Assembly: GCF_010183535.1 (NCBI RefSeq)
Contig: NC_071333.1
Location: 8,492,587 to 8,556,586, forward strand
Direction: 5' to 3'
Length of the DNA stretch: 64,000 bases
Origin: Caenorhabditis remanei
Taxonomy: Eukaryota; Nematoda; Chromadorea; Rhabditida; Rhabditidae
Made by a program: the position numbers and the translations under genes. The notes beneath the pieces were generated by a model. That model had not been told where the DNA came from. It saw nothing but the letters and a program-made list of their open reading frames with translations, and did not search any database. Numbering within the stretch: position 1 is the stretch's first letter; each line of letters opens with the position of its first letter. Of the stretch, positions 33,801 through 47,600 are shown one piece after another.

Positions 33801-36520
33801 TCGCTATAAGAACTTTTAAACCAGTTGGAATATAATTCATATTCTGGCTCATACCGTTGACAGACGGAAAACACACCTCTCTTATTATGGGAAACTCCTT
33901 TTCTTCCGACTGTTCAAAAAGGCCCGACGGAAACGGATCATGAAGCTAGACCATCTGTTTAATTCACGGATCCACCTCATTTCCGACGCAACAGGGTGCA
34001 CCTCTTCCCCTTCTGTTTCCGCTTCTCCATCCGCTTTTCGGCATTTCCGGTGCTCCCAACCTTCTGTTTTTTTGCTTCTTTTGGTCTTATTTCTCACAGC
34101 CTAACAATCTGGGAAAAAGAACGGCTACTGCTCTAAAAAATCTCATAGCCACACGGTGAAGTCACAAGATTATTCAATCCCACGTTTTTTCCAGTTTTTT
34201 TCTCATGCTTTTCGTTCTTATTTTATCGGTAAAGTTCGTATCTTGGTTTTTGGTTCATGGCTCCTCGTTCACTGGTTCACATGACGCTCCAATTGTTATC
34301 AAGTTGTTTTTTTTCTCTGATACATTGACATTTTTTGATAGTTTGCTCTTGATAAGGTAGTCTTCTCTCTCCACTTTCTCCTTATACCTCTTTATCACTG
34401 GCGTCATGACAAATTTCAGCAATTTACCTTTCTTCAAAAGTGAAATTTTTTGATTTAAAAATCAAACCACAATAAATATGTATTTTCAAACCCATCATTC
34501 AATGCACTTTTAAAAGTCCTGATTCTTTTTTTTTTGAAGTTTTCTGTCTACTGGCATGAAATGCATTTTCTGATTTACTCACTCACCTAGAAATGTACGC
34601 ATTTTTATAAATGCAGAAAAGGGCATGATATTATTTGGGAGGATTAGTGAAAACAGATTAATTTGGAGATCACTGAATACATTTTTAGATCAGACTATGA
34701 GCCTCTGCAGGATTAAAGTGCAGATGCAAAAGTTTCTTTTTAATCTCTTGCTCTCAAAACAATCAGCACCCGGAGATTAACGATAGATCAAAAAGAATAA
34801 TAATCAAGCACAAATGACATATTATTAGAGAGAGAGTGATAATTTTAAGAAATTCTATAATTGAAGACTACCGAATGGAGTGATGTTTATTTCTGAATAT
34901 ATGAATTTGTTTGTCTCAACCACCACAAATAATTATGGGTTGCCTTGGTCAGAATATCTAGGCGCGTTCTGAATATTCCCGTCCCCTCTTCTTCATTCTT
35001 CTCAAATTCTATATAGATTCATTCGTTCTCTTTTTCGATCCACGTTCCTCGTTATACTTGTTTATTTCATTACCTCACTCATTTCCTAAAATTCATTTCA
35101 GAAAACTTGGACATTCAAAATCAAATTTTGACTTTCACCTGCATCGCCTGCTTTCCGAGCCACCAAAATACTCTGCATCAAATTCTAAGGTATGCCGGAA
35201 TGATTCTTGAGCAACAACGTTTCCTGAAAAAGAAGGAAAGAAACGTTTTGAGTAACCAGCTCAAACTTTTTTCAAACATCTTTCCTCTTTTTTCTTGCTT
35301 CACCTTCTATTCTCATAAATAATGCACTTAGCGGTCCGACGGCTTCTATCCTCCTTCTTCCCGCGGAGCATAAAATTATTTTCTCTTTTTTTCCCTTTTC
35401 CCGGCTAAAATCATAGTTCCTCCCCTTTTTTCAATTCTCTTCATTGCATTGCTAAATTTGATTTGTATCAACATCCGAATGAGCTGCTGATTCTTTTCTT
35501 GTAACATTGAAGGGGGCGGGAGAGCGAAGACTAGAATATTCAAATGCGGCATAAAAAGTAGAAGACGTCGCTCGGAGAGCATGGACCGAGAGTGCTCACT
35601 TCCTCCGTAGAAGAAACTTCCGGCTTTCAGGAATTGCCAGTATTTGTATAAGGCAAGGGGGTCGTTTTTTGTTGCTCAAGACGAAAATGAAACTTGAAAC
35701 ATTTCGACATTAGAAACTTTATCTTGTAAATGTCAGTAACAAATATAAGGTCACAGAGGTCAAAACACACGTTCTGAACCCAAGTTTGAAATCAGATCTC
35801 TTAAAAGCTTTTCGTATACAGTCAATGCAATTCTGGAAATTTCTGCCTACTTCAGACATAAAATTTGTATAGTGGTGTCCCCATGGAGACTGTAGTGTTT
35901 TCGTAGAAAAAAGAAATCTAGACAAAAAACAAGGCACAAAAATGTATGTTATTATGTCTACATCTCCCTTTGAATATTTTTTGCGTTCTCTACGTACTCG
36001 GAATTTCAGTCGTTCATTTCTTTGGCTCCTTCTCTCCCCTTCCTTCATTACAATTTTTTCTGCATTTCCGGCCAACGGAAATTGAAGTCATATCCGATCA
36101 AATACATTTAGCAGATGTTCATCAAAGCCAACGGCGGCTCGTGTTTCTATAGCGTTTTGATGAAATGAACTGCAGCGCATGAGCTTGCCGAATGAGGCGG
36201 AAAATGCAGCGACAGAACAAGGCGCTTCGTCTTCTCCAGGCAGCTGGATTTGGTGCTAGGAGAAGTCATTTTCATGGCAAACTGCTGATGTGGATGAATT
36301 TTTTTATTTCATACTTTTTTAAAAACTTTTCTTCCTCTAATCTAACTCTATCTGAAATCTGATATACCGTAACCACGATTTCTGATCGTTTTGCAGTTTT
36401 TGATCATCGTGTGAATATAGATCTGGTTGTTATTCACTTCCAACAATACAAAATTTGCATTCCTATTGATAATTCTATTTGATATCTGATTATACCTTCA
36501 CTGAAATTCATACTTTGCAG
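30856..36520. other. no gene seen; upstream DNA
   Basis: AT-rich, with many T-rich and GA-rich stretches and a TATAAAAG at about 33142. No phased exon chain was found on either strand. This is likely the regulatory region of the PAN/TSR gene on the left and sma-9 on the right. Confidence 0.45.
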
Positions 36521-36566
36521 GATCTCTCACTTCTGCTGAGGCCAACAATTGGGAATGAGTCGAAAG
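36521..36566 (+). CDS. sma-9: candidate 5' exon of sma-9 (start codon at 36555)
   Basis: A CTTTGCAG acceptor and GTGAGTATAC donor bracket 46 bp containing ATG-AGT-CGA-AAG immediately before the donor. In phase 0 it joins the exon beginning 41595 (CTG-CCA-ATG-GCA), giving [12 protein letters not shown] and a 5 kb intron. Only four codons are involved, so this is suggestive rather than proven. The rest of 36567-41594 shows no other supported exon; it is pyrimidine- and purine-rich and contains long chance open frames. Confidence 0.4.
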
Positions 36567-39500
36567 GTGAGTATACTAAAAGTTCAGTAGTTCTAGCTGC
36601 ACATAAGGTTCTCTTTTTGTCATATGCACATTCGTCAAGTCAAATGAGTTTTAAGATAAAGAAAGAAACAGAAAAATTCAAATGAGCCGTCACTTCTAAT
36701 GGTTTTCATACCCTCTTTCCTTCATTTTTCGTTGTCTTGAGCTCCTCTCTTGTTATTTTTATTTTTGAGACTTCCTCACCACCTAACACTAATACTACAT
36801 ATATGTGATTAGCAGGTATGACATCTAACACGGATAATTTTGATTATTGATAAACACTGATCACAAAACACCAGATGAAAAACAGATCATTCAGCAGTTA
36901 AGCGGATATCCATAGATCACGGATACACTAACTCAGTTCCTTAGTGGGTGGGATTATTAACTATATCTATCACGGCTCAAGAAGTATTCCAATCAACTGG
37001 CAGGTGTGGCTACAAAAATGGAAATATGATTTGAAATATATGTATTGAGGAAACCTAGTTTGTGATTTGGGTGGAGTGGGAGGTAGATGAGATTTACTAT
37101 GATTTTCTCTTTTTCGTACGTTTTTCGCACTTCCAACTACGATTGTTGATGTAAACGAAAAAAAACAAAAAATAAAACAGGTGAATCATACATACTGTCG
37201 ATTAAAGTTCTGAAACTTTTTAATGCCGTGAGAATGAATATAGTTTCATATCAATAACTTTCTTTTCGACTAACTCTCTATCAGCTGTTGCCTTTGAAAA
37301 CGCCACAGCAGCGTTCTAGAAAGTTATCAATACAAACCGTATACTCTCTTCCCCTTTTATCATTACCACCCCACACACAAACAGCTAAAACCGTTGGTCT
37401 ACTTTCACTATTCATCACATATGTCTTCGATTTGCAATCACATGGTTTTACCGTTTCGAATAGAAGGTGGATGTTCAAAAATACTAATTGACCAATTTCA
37501 AATTTCAAACTGTTTCAAAATTGGCAGATTTTTGATCTACTAGTAGTGATACATGTGGAACAAACTAACTATTTGACTTTGCACTGCCCTCGGAGCTTTT
37601 TCTCTCACCGAAACACGTTTCGGATTGTTGAAATAAGAAAAAAGAACGTTAGCAATGTTTGTCCAGCCAGTCAAACAAACAAATTCATTTTACGCTATTC
37701 TTTCTAACTTGTGCAGAGCACTTTTCGAAAGTTGATCTAGCAATAAAAAGTACTAGCAAAATATGAATAGTTCAGTTGTTTTTTTTCTGTCAGAATTATT
37801 CCTAAAGTAACTAATCTAAGTAACGCTGTGATCGAAACTTGACAGATTATCAATCATCATGACACTGAATGTTTCTCTCTCGGAGAACCCTAGTTTGATC
37901 TTCTCTTCTCATGTGACTCGAAACCGTACACTACTTTTCTTTGAACTCATACCTTGTTATATTCTGAAGTGATGTTCAAACGGACCAGCAGTATGTTTGC
38001 GCATTCCGGAGTGCCGTGAGAGTGCCGTTGCGTTGCCGCGCACTCCGCACCTTCCTCTAGTCTATCGACCAACCACCCTCATTTTTCTTTCACCCAAGTC
38101 GATTTTCTCTCCTCTCTTCAACTTTTGTGGCCACGACCATTCTTTGCGTCTCTTCTTCATTTCCTCTCTCAATATTTCTCGAAGGGCCTTTTCCTATGCC
38201 AGTTGATGAGATGGAAGATGAGAGGAGAAGAGAGAGGTGGAAAAGAATCGAAAGACAGAACTAGAGATGAAAAGAAAGACAGTCATCACTTTCCTTTCCG
38301 CTGCCCGTTTTGCGTTATCTCCCCTCCGCTCTCTTGCATTCCTGCAATCTCTCGGCCGTCCTGCGTCTCCTGGTGGCGTTATTCGTACCACATTAGTCAG
38401 CACCCCTGAGCCTCTTCATTGTATGGTATGTCTCGCTTCTGCGTCTCGCATCTTTTTCAATGTCAGTACTCTATTATATATTTGAGGTAGACTCTCTTGT
38501 AATCCAACGCTATTTCGGAGATTCTCACTGTATCACACAAATGGACGTTTGTATGTCCTCTCCCGTAGGGGAGGTGGAAGGGAAAGAGAAGGGAAAGAAA
38601 AGAGAGGTCCTTTTCGGAATGATACAACGTTTTAGTGGTTGGTAGTGATCGTGAATGATGATGGCTGGAGATGATCATGAAAAACGATTAGTTTTGCCCT
38701 CCCATATAATTCGCATATTCAATTCATTTAAAATTCCGACAAATTTGGGGTGGAAATGAACAACGAGACTGCGACATCCAACACATCATACATCCCTTCT
38801 CCTCTCCGCGTGATGGCATTTGTGAAGAAGAACGTGTGTGTTCAACGTCACATTTCATTCTCTTTTATCTTCTCTCTTCTTTTGAATATATTTGTCTTCT
38901 CAACTTCTTTTTCCTAAAAGTTAGGAAAAATGAATACAGAATTAAAAAAGCAGACACAAAATAACCAAAGAAATAAAAAAAAAAAGAAATGAACTAATCT
39001 CTCTTCCGCATTTCTTTTTTCTCAAATTTTTTCTCCTGTTCTCTGCTAATCTCCGAATCTTTTTTTGCAATCTTCAAAGCTGTTTGAAATGCATCAATGA
39101 CTGCATAGCAATGGGTACGTCGTGGGGGGATTATTAGAGAGAAAGAAGACGAAGAAAAAAGAAAAAAGGACGTCTCCCCCCTCCCCCCATCAGATAGGAT
39201 TAGATCTCCGTTGTGTTTTGATCTTTGTCAAGGTTGAGTCACCTAGTCTGTCACTGTTTCGGTTCTTGTAACTGTTTCTAGAAACTCTACACTTTTTGTT
39301 TGCAAACAGTAACACAACTTTTGTACTCAAATAGCACGAGCTCAACCTCGATGACACGAGTTCTTCCCTCACTACCCCTAGGGTCTCTCAATCTTTTCTG
39401 TGCTCGACGACAAAAGTATTCCCAAACAGTGGGGATGATTGAAAAGAAACTAAATAATCTTTCCTCTTTTCTTCCTCCTTCTTTACCCTCCAACTGTTTG

Positions 39501-41600
39501 TCCCTTAACCTCTCGTGCCCGCCGATTTTTCTCTTCTTCTCCCGCAGTCCTCGTTTCATCCTCTTTTGCAATTTTTCTGAGCGAGAGCGTGTGTCAAAAA
39601 AGTTCACAAACGTCATAAGTTGCTTTGTTGATTTGATCTTCCACTGGCGCGGAAGAAAAAACTCACCCTCTGATCGCAGTCCTTTTCTTTATAGTGATCT
39701 GAGAAATTGAATCATTTCTGTTCAATTCATCATAAAGATAAACTGTTTTGATCTTCTAAATTTAGCAGCCAGTTCATACATGTGTGTCGAAATGATAAGG
39801 AGACGAAAGATGTAGCAAAGAAAAGAGAGAATGAGAGAAAAGTAAAGACGTGATGATAGATAACACGAGTCACCAACAAACCGTCTGCTGGAAAACCCGT
39901 GAATGCTCTGTGAAAGCGAAAGTTTTTAGAATATGTCCTTTAGAGAAGGGCGCCATTAAGTCGTTCACCCTGGCGCCACTGCGTCCGTTTCTTCCTCCTC
40001 CCCCCTACCTCCTCCCATCTATCTTTCCATTGTTGAATACATAGCACTTGAGTAGATGCAAGAAAACGAAGTGAAAAGCAAAAAAAATTGCGAGGGAGTT
40101 CAAAAGTGTGGACTCCGCCTTCAGCCGCTTATTGTTACACGCGGCAAGTCGTTTTTTTTGTGACCATTCTTTTTTGTTGCTTTTCCAAAAAAGAACAAGA
40201 GCCCTAGGCTTTTCTTGGGGTCCTAGCATTTCCCTCCCACTCCCGAAACGAAAAGGGAGAAAAGTGGGGGGAAGTCGCGTTGTTTGGCCGCGAGCCAACC
40301 ACCAACCACCGAGAAGTTAACAAACAACACATTCATTCCCCCCCCCCTTTCTTCAACTTTAACTGTCTCTTTCTCTGTCTAAGTTTTACTTTTTTCTAAG
40401 ACTGAAAGTCTAGGTTCCCAGTTTGCAACCTCTGTTTTTTTTGTTTTCAAGGTTCCATCAAGATTAATAGATCTTTCAAAAAGATTCAGACTTGAGAAAG
40501 AGATAGAAAACTCCGATTGCTCCGTTGTTCTTCTTCTCTTCTTTTTTTTACAAAAAGAAAAAGGGGAAGACGAAGAAGAATAAAAACGTAAACGTTACTC
40601 GGTTGTCCTGTGCGACCTTCGGGGTGTATCCCGACTTTTCCTTTCTTCTTTTTCTTATTCTTTTGCCGTTGTTGCTCCGTGAGGTTGCTCCGTATGTATT
40701 CCACCGTAGTATTGGTGGGGGTGGTGTGGCCTTCCGACGACAACACGGCAAGCCACTCAAACTCATCAAACCGCTCACCGCACCATTGCGCTCCATGCGT
40801 GTGTCCAGGGTCATAGGGAAGAAAAAGGAAAGAAAAAAAAGGCAGTGAAAAAAGGAAGGAGGGGGAGTTAGAAAAAAGACGGAAAGGACCCGGTGGTGCG
40901 TCGCCAACAAGCTTGACTGCGTAGTTTTCTCTCTCTTTTGAATCCACTGAAGATGATCTCCAAGTTCTATTTTTCCACAGCCTTTCGCCTCTAATTGTTG
41001 ATGCTGATAGAATCGGATAGCCGTTGCGAATTTTTTTTCTCACCAACCAAACTGTGTCTTCCTCTCGTCCTTCAACACTCCTGGAGACTCTCAAAGGGTC
41101 TCAATGTCTCATAGGATATCCCCCGATCACGTACTCCGCCACTCGTCTTGTCTATGCCTTCTGATATGATTTAAGATCCGTGAACAGTAATACAACAGTT
41201 GTTATCAATCCACAAAAAAAATGGCAGTCAGTGGTTGTAAAACAACAAGGGTTTGAGTGCACGTGTACTCGTCCCCCCATTCATATTACATTCCCAACTC
41301 TCTCAGCATACTCTCAGCATAATCCCCCTGGTAGACTTCTGTCCAAAAACTCTTTTTCCCTTTTCAATTGTCTCTAGTTTCAAATCCCCCAATGAAAGTT
41401 CATTGTTCGCAAACATAATCTATGCGAATTGGGGATTATGTTTTTTTTTCACTTCTATTTCCGACTTCCACAATTTAATATCATGAAATATTAATCCTTG
41501 CATTCACATAATTAGGGCATTTTGATCTCATTGGTGTTGATCTTTTCCGTTTTTTCTGAAAAAGTAATTAAATTTTTGAATATTAAATTTTCAGCTGCCA

Positions 41601-44600
41601 ATGGCATTCGCTCCGGGTTCAGGAGGAGGAGGTGGAGCGCCTCAAGGTCAGCAACAAGCTCAGATAATGATACCGCCAAATATCCCTGCAGAAGCTTATC
41701 TACGATTAACAGTGAGTGAAAAACTTTTGATTGAACTTTTCAAAATTTTGAATACATTTGATCCGTTGACCGAAGAACCAAGAAACAAAGGGTTTGCTGA
41801 ATTGCAACTGTACGATCTTTATCTCGTTATCTCCTTTTTCGAATCCTATCTCTGTCTTGATCTTTTTTCGCTCTATATTCTTTTTTCTTTCTCACCTCAT
41901 CCTACAACCGGGGAGTCGATAAAAACGAGTCGTAATCAAAAATACAAATCTAAGATTCATTTGAACTTACTAAGGAAAATTCAAAGAAAAATGATAAGAT
42001 TAACTTTTCTCAAGCGAATTTTGCAACTAATTGAGAAATTAATTATTTTTGAAGACATGATTATTTAGGAAATAATAGTACGTAGTGTTTCTAATAACCG
42101 AAACTGATAACACGTTTTGCGTTTGTTCTTTGATACCATCATCTAGTTTCAACGCGCGAAAAAGACACAAGTGACTTTTTGAAATCATCCAAGACCGCCA
42201 ACTTCCCCATCTTTGTCCGATAAGAAAGACATGGAAGACAAAGATGGACAGTCACAAGTCTCGACACCCACCCAAATGTTCTCTTTTTCTACATTTTTTT
42301 TTGTTTGATTAACCCTACATTCTTTCACATAAGCCTTCGGTCCCGAGGTGTCTGGTTTCACAAAATAAGTTGCATACGTGAACTCAATCCTTTCCGGACC
42401 AAAAGAGATTTCGGACCTCCTTGATGTTTGTCATGTTGCTTTTGGCTTTTTTCTCAATTGTCCGTTAGCTGGGATCGGGTTTCTATGAGAAACACAAGAG
42501 CACACACAATTGACGTTTTTTGTGTATTTCGTTTGTTAAAGAAAGATGTGCCTAATGGGGAAGAGAGAAAAGAAGTCGTAAGAGCAAATATTACGCGAAA
42601 GAGTTCACACGTACCTAATTTTGTTTGTTAAGGTCAGTAGCAAAGAAGTCAAGCGGTCAACGTTTTGTAATTCATTTTTTCTTTGGTTAAGCAGGTGTTT
42701 TGAATATCTGAGAGCTAACTTTTCACATCTCGTGAAATTTGAAGCATAACAATTTCTGAGAATAGAAAATTTATATTTCAGAAGGTGGTTCGTAGCTCCG
42801 AACAGAACACAACTAATTTCTAAAAACAAAAAACAATTAGAAAGAGAGAAAAAACAATAACAAAACAATACGTAATGTACTAATGTTTTTTTACAATTTT
42901 TAACCGGCAGTGGTATTCTCTTCATTTTCTGATATCACTCAATTATAGAAAAAAAGCGAAGGAGACTGTTCCCACACAGTTGACCATTTTGTCTCCACTT
43001 CTCTAAATATGGAGAGGATGGGAGGCCTGTTTTTCTCAATTTTCTTGTTTCTCCGTCTAGATCTATCGTTCTTTCCTCCTGTCTTTTCACTTCTTTATTT
43101 CTCATCAAACCACATAATGATCACGTGAACCTACACTTATTTTTTTCCATCTGCTTCGTTTTCTTCGGTCCTTTACACCGAGATGATGTTTAATCAAAGC
43201 TGTTTTCGTGCCTCATTTTTCATTTCTCTCGTTCTCATCCGTTTTTTGTTCCATCTTTTCCGAAGTTGTCCTCTTTTTTTGCTTTTCATCCACCGAGCTT
43301 CGTCTCATCACTCTGAGAGAGTAGACAAAAAGAGGAAAAGAGTGCTTTTCCGTGCTCACATATCACTTGGTCCGTTAGTGTCATGGGACCCCGGGGCATT
43401 TTTCCTCTTTGAAGAGAGAGACCAAGAGAGAGATCCTTCTAAATTGTCGAGGGCTCAAGCATCTCTTGTGGACCTCGACGAGTGTAGGCTTTGTACCCTC
43501 AAGAGAAGATTTCTGAACACGTTTTTCAAAAATGTTTGGCTCCCTTCATTTTTTCAAGAGCACAGAGATAAAATGAGAAAAATCGGAGAAAACATTGAAG
43601 AGCAAAGTACAACTCGACTGACGAGGACCTCCTGAGTCAAGCTCTATCTTTTTTAGACTCAAGAGTACCAGAAGTACCCTGAGTTTATTTTTAGTAGTCT
43701 GCATAAGTTGAATCACGCAAGAATGATTTTGTTCAAATTGTTCCGAGTCCCGATATTTCAGAAATCTCATTGTCTCTTCACTGAGAACGTATAGACAATG
43801 TGGTCCTAACAAACTAATGTTTTCATTAAATTTCCATATTCTAAGTTCTGATCAATGATGATTAATTTGGCCTATTGATACTTAGTTGGAACATTGCCAA
43901 CAAACATGACCACTCTTTCTCATTGTTACTGTGTTATTTCACAATAACCACTCTCTCGACGTCTCGATTCTCTTCTGATGCCCATAGATTCATTGATCAC
44001 TTCACTAACAGCCGGTCGCTCCCTCCAAGTAATGATAACACGGAGAAAATGATAGAATAGACAAATGTGTATCACACACAATATCATACGTTTCAAAATA
44101 GTGTGGAACATTTTGAGAAACGAGAGCTGCAAAACTGTATATTTATGTGACGTCGATTGAAAATGTGACGTACCGCGCTCATGATTCCTTTTCCGCTTTT
44201 ACGAGGTATAACGGAAACCAGGAGAGAAAGAGAAGACTATGAACTGTATCGATAACAGTTATTACCGACAGAGCGGGGGCACTATTGGGTTTTGATCTAG
44301 TGATAAGAGGGAGAGAGTGTCTCAGAATGAACGAGTCATGACAACAGTACACATGAACGAACATTCATCTTAAGATATCTTATCATATCTTATCAGCAAC
44401 CCATTAGTCCTCCGTTCATTAGAAATTTTCTATCTTTGCAAAAGACAGAAAAGGGATCGCATCAGAACGATCAATTCGAAATAAAAAAAGAAACGTGACA
44501 CATTAACGCTTTCCGCGAAAATGAACTATGTACCCATCCTGTAGACACGTAATTTTTCATGCTTGTAATGACTAGAAGTGATTCATGTGATGTTCACATG

Positions 44601-47600
44601 TATCTTATCTTCGCTCTGTTCTCATGTTCCCTATTCTCTCAGTCACTTAACGTCTATATCTTATCATTAAAACCTTACTAAATGACTTCAAAATCAGAAG
44701 TATTATCGATAACTAATTAATTCCTTTTTCAGCAACAACAACGTGAGCAGCTCAATCAACAAAGGTTACTACAAGCACAACTGCAGACGAATGGACCTGG
44801 AGGATTGGCACACCAGCAACAACAACAACGACAAAATCAGGAGCGTAATCAACAGCAGCAAGCTTCCCAACAGCATCAACATCAGCAACAAATGCATCAC
44901 GTTCAGCAACAGCAGCAGCAACAGAGGGAAATTCAGCAAAGGGAGCTGCAGCAAAGAGAGCAACAACAGAAAGAGCTGCATCAAAGGGAACTACAACAAA
45001 GGGAACATCAGCAGCAGCAGCAGCAACAACAACAGCAACAGAATCCACAGCAAAATCAACAACAGCTCCAAGTAAATGCTCAACTGTTGCAGGCTTTGGC
45101 TACTCCACAAGGTCAAAGCCTTGTGAATATGTTACTCATCCAGCAAGCTCTCCAAGCTCAGCAAGCTCAACAAAACCAAGGTCAGACCCCACAGCAGCAA
45201 TTGCTGCAGCAACAGCTTGCACAACAACAAGCTCAGCAATTGGCTCAACAACAGGCCCAACAACAAGCTCAACAGCAACTTGCTCAGCAACAGGCCCAAC
45301 AACAGGCCAGACAGCAAGCAGAACAGCAAGCTCAAGCAAGGATACAAGCTGAACAGCAAGCACGGCAGCATGCAGAGCAACAAGCTCGGTTACAAGCAGA
45401 GCAATTAGTTACTGAACGGCTTCAAGCTCAAAATATACGGGATGTGAATCCAGAAGTAAGTACTGAATAACGAGGTAAAGTCGTAATCAAAGTTTTTTTC
45501 AGCAATTTGCCCAAATGGTTGCTTACTATCAACAAATGCAAAGAGACCAACAACAGCAACAGATTCAGCTCAGGGAACAGCGGCAAAAAGAGCAGTTACA
45601 ACAGCAACAACTTCAGCAGCAACACCATAGAGAACAGCTGCAGCAACAACAATTACGAGAAGTTCTACAGGTTTGTGAACACTTTTGTAATAATAGGAGG
45701 TTGACATATCACCTCGAAGAGCGTAGTTTTTCAAAGTTAGATCATTTTTAACTGTTTCATGTACACTTTTATTTCAGAGGCAACAAACTCCCGCCCCACA
45801 GCAAGTTCAGCATCAGATGCAACAACTGACACAACAGCAACAGCAACAACTTCAACAAGCTCAACAGCAACAACTTCAACAATTGCAACAGCAACAGGCT
45901 CAACACCAGCAACAACAACTACAACAGTTGCAACTTCAACAACTTATGCAACAACAGCTTCAGCAACAACAGCAGAGAGCTCAACAAACTCAGAACCAAG
46001 GCCATGCTACTCAAAGGCCGTCTGTTGCTTCAACACCATTGCCTGGTGCTTCTACTCCACAACTTGCTGAACAACTCGCACTGCAAGCACAGTTGCAGCA
46101 GCAGCTTCAACAACAGCAGCAGCTTCAACAACAACAACAACTTCTGCAACAAGCTCAACTGCAAGCACAGCAACAGGCTCAACAACAAGCCCAACAGCAA
46201 GCCCAACAGCAAGCCCAACAGCAAGCTCAACAGCAAGCTCAACAACTTGCTCAACAGCAACTTGCTCAACAACAGGCTCAACAGCAAGCTCAACAGCAAG
46301 CCAGACAACAGGCTGAACAAAGGATACAAACACCACAAGGAAAGACTGTATCTCAAGCGTTGCAATATATCCAGTCAATGCAAATGCAACAAGGAACCGA
46401 GGGCACATCTAATAACGGTACGTTGATTTTTATTTCTATGTGTCACTTTTTGTTTTTATTTCATTTCTCACCATCACACGCTTCTCAAACTCTGTGTCTG
46501 TTTCCCTTCTTTGTTTCTTTCCTGTTTTTCCCCTATTCCCACTGGCCCTTGTCCCCAATTTCTCCCAATTTGCTCCTATTTCATCCACATTCGTTCAACC
46601 ACACAACCACACCACAACTCTTTGAGCAGAAAAATGATTAGATCGTTATACGTATAGGTTTCAGTCAATATATTTCAATATTTCTATATGGAGTATGCAT
46701 GTTGATAGAAACAGTGTGTGAACCAACAAACAACTAGAAAGTATTAGACGAAATGAGTGGTAATACTTGTTCAGCTTATTTCTTCTCAATCATCAATCAT
46801 CTTCTTCTTCATATTTTTTTCTGTGCACCATTTTCTAACCATTGGTTGTTCAAAACCCTCTTACCCAATTTTTCCCCTTCAGCAGAGTCGCAAGAAGAGA
46901 TGTTGGCTCAGATGCTGAACGAGCAGCAGCAACAAATGTTGCAAAATCAGGCCCGCGAGGCGCAACATCGTCAGATGCTCATTTCTTCGACTCCGGCACC
47001 AAGAGGCGGTCTCACTATGGGAACTCCAATTGGTATCGTGAGAAGAGAAGCGTCAACTCCAGCGACTCTTTCTTCATTACCCGTAGTAACGACGACAGCA
47101 TCTCGGGTAGCAGTTCGCACGCCGATTGCTGTGCAACCTATCAAACAAAACTCTAACCCGTCTATTTTACCATCCTCCGCATCTGCATCTGCATCCGGCA
47201 GTCATCAGATTTTAGCTTCGTCGCTCTCCAAGTCCTTTGATCAGCCTTCCACGTCGAAGGCGTCGTCCGGCAGCGGCGGCAATGAGTCGATGTCGGACCA
47301 CATCAGCCGCATCATCTCTGAGAACGAAGTGATTCTTCAAGGAGACCCGGTGAGTGCCGATTTCAACTAGCGTGATGGGTTTTCTTTTTGAATTCACCCC
47401 CCTATTTGGAGTTTGATGATACATGGAAACCAATACAAAATCAACGTGAATAAACCAAACCAAAACAAAACCTTTCATGTTTTTCTTTTTCTTTTCTATT
47501 TTTGTCCTTTTGTTCGACGTCTCGAATCTGTCCATTTACAGGTGATTCGCAAAAAGCGGCCATATCATCGCCAAATAGGTGCGCAATCCTCGGTCGATCA

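Noticed and set aside
39287..39710. Overlapping 109- and 136-codon frames on both strands
   Set aside because: Compositional artefact of pyrimidine-rich DNA; no acceptor or donor consistent with either.
40486..41094. 202-codon open frame on the minus strand
   Set aside because: Low-complexity Lys/Arg and Phe/Leu runs mirror the local polypyrimidine DNA, overlapping open frames exist in several other frames, and no splice context or family resemblance was found.
44752..46408. Long Leu- or Val/Ala-rich open frames antisense to the sma-9 glutamine tract
   Set aside because: These are complements of CAG/CAA repeats (CTG/TTG), a known artefact of trinucleotide repeats.
44743..46426. Asn/Ser- and Thr/Ser-rich open frames on + over the glutamine tract
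   Set aside because: Shifted readings of the same repeats; the Gln frame alone joins all exons in phase.
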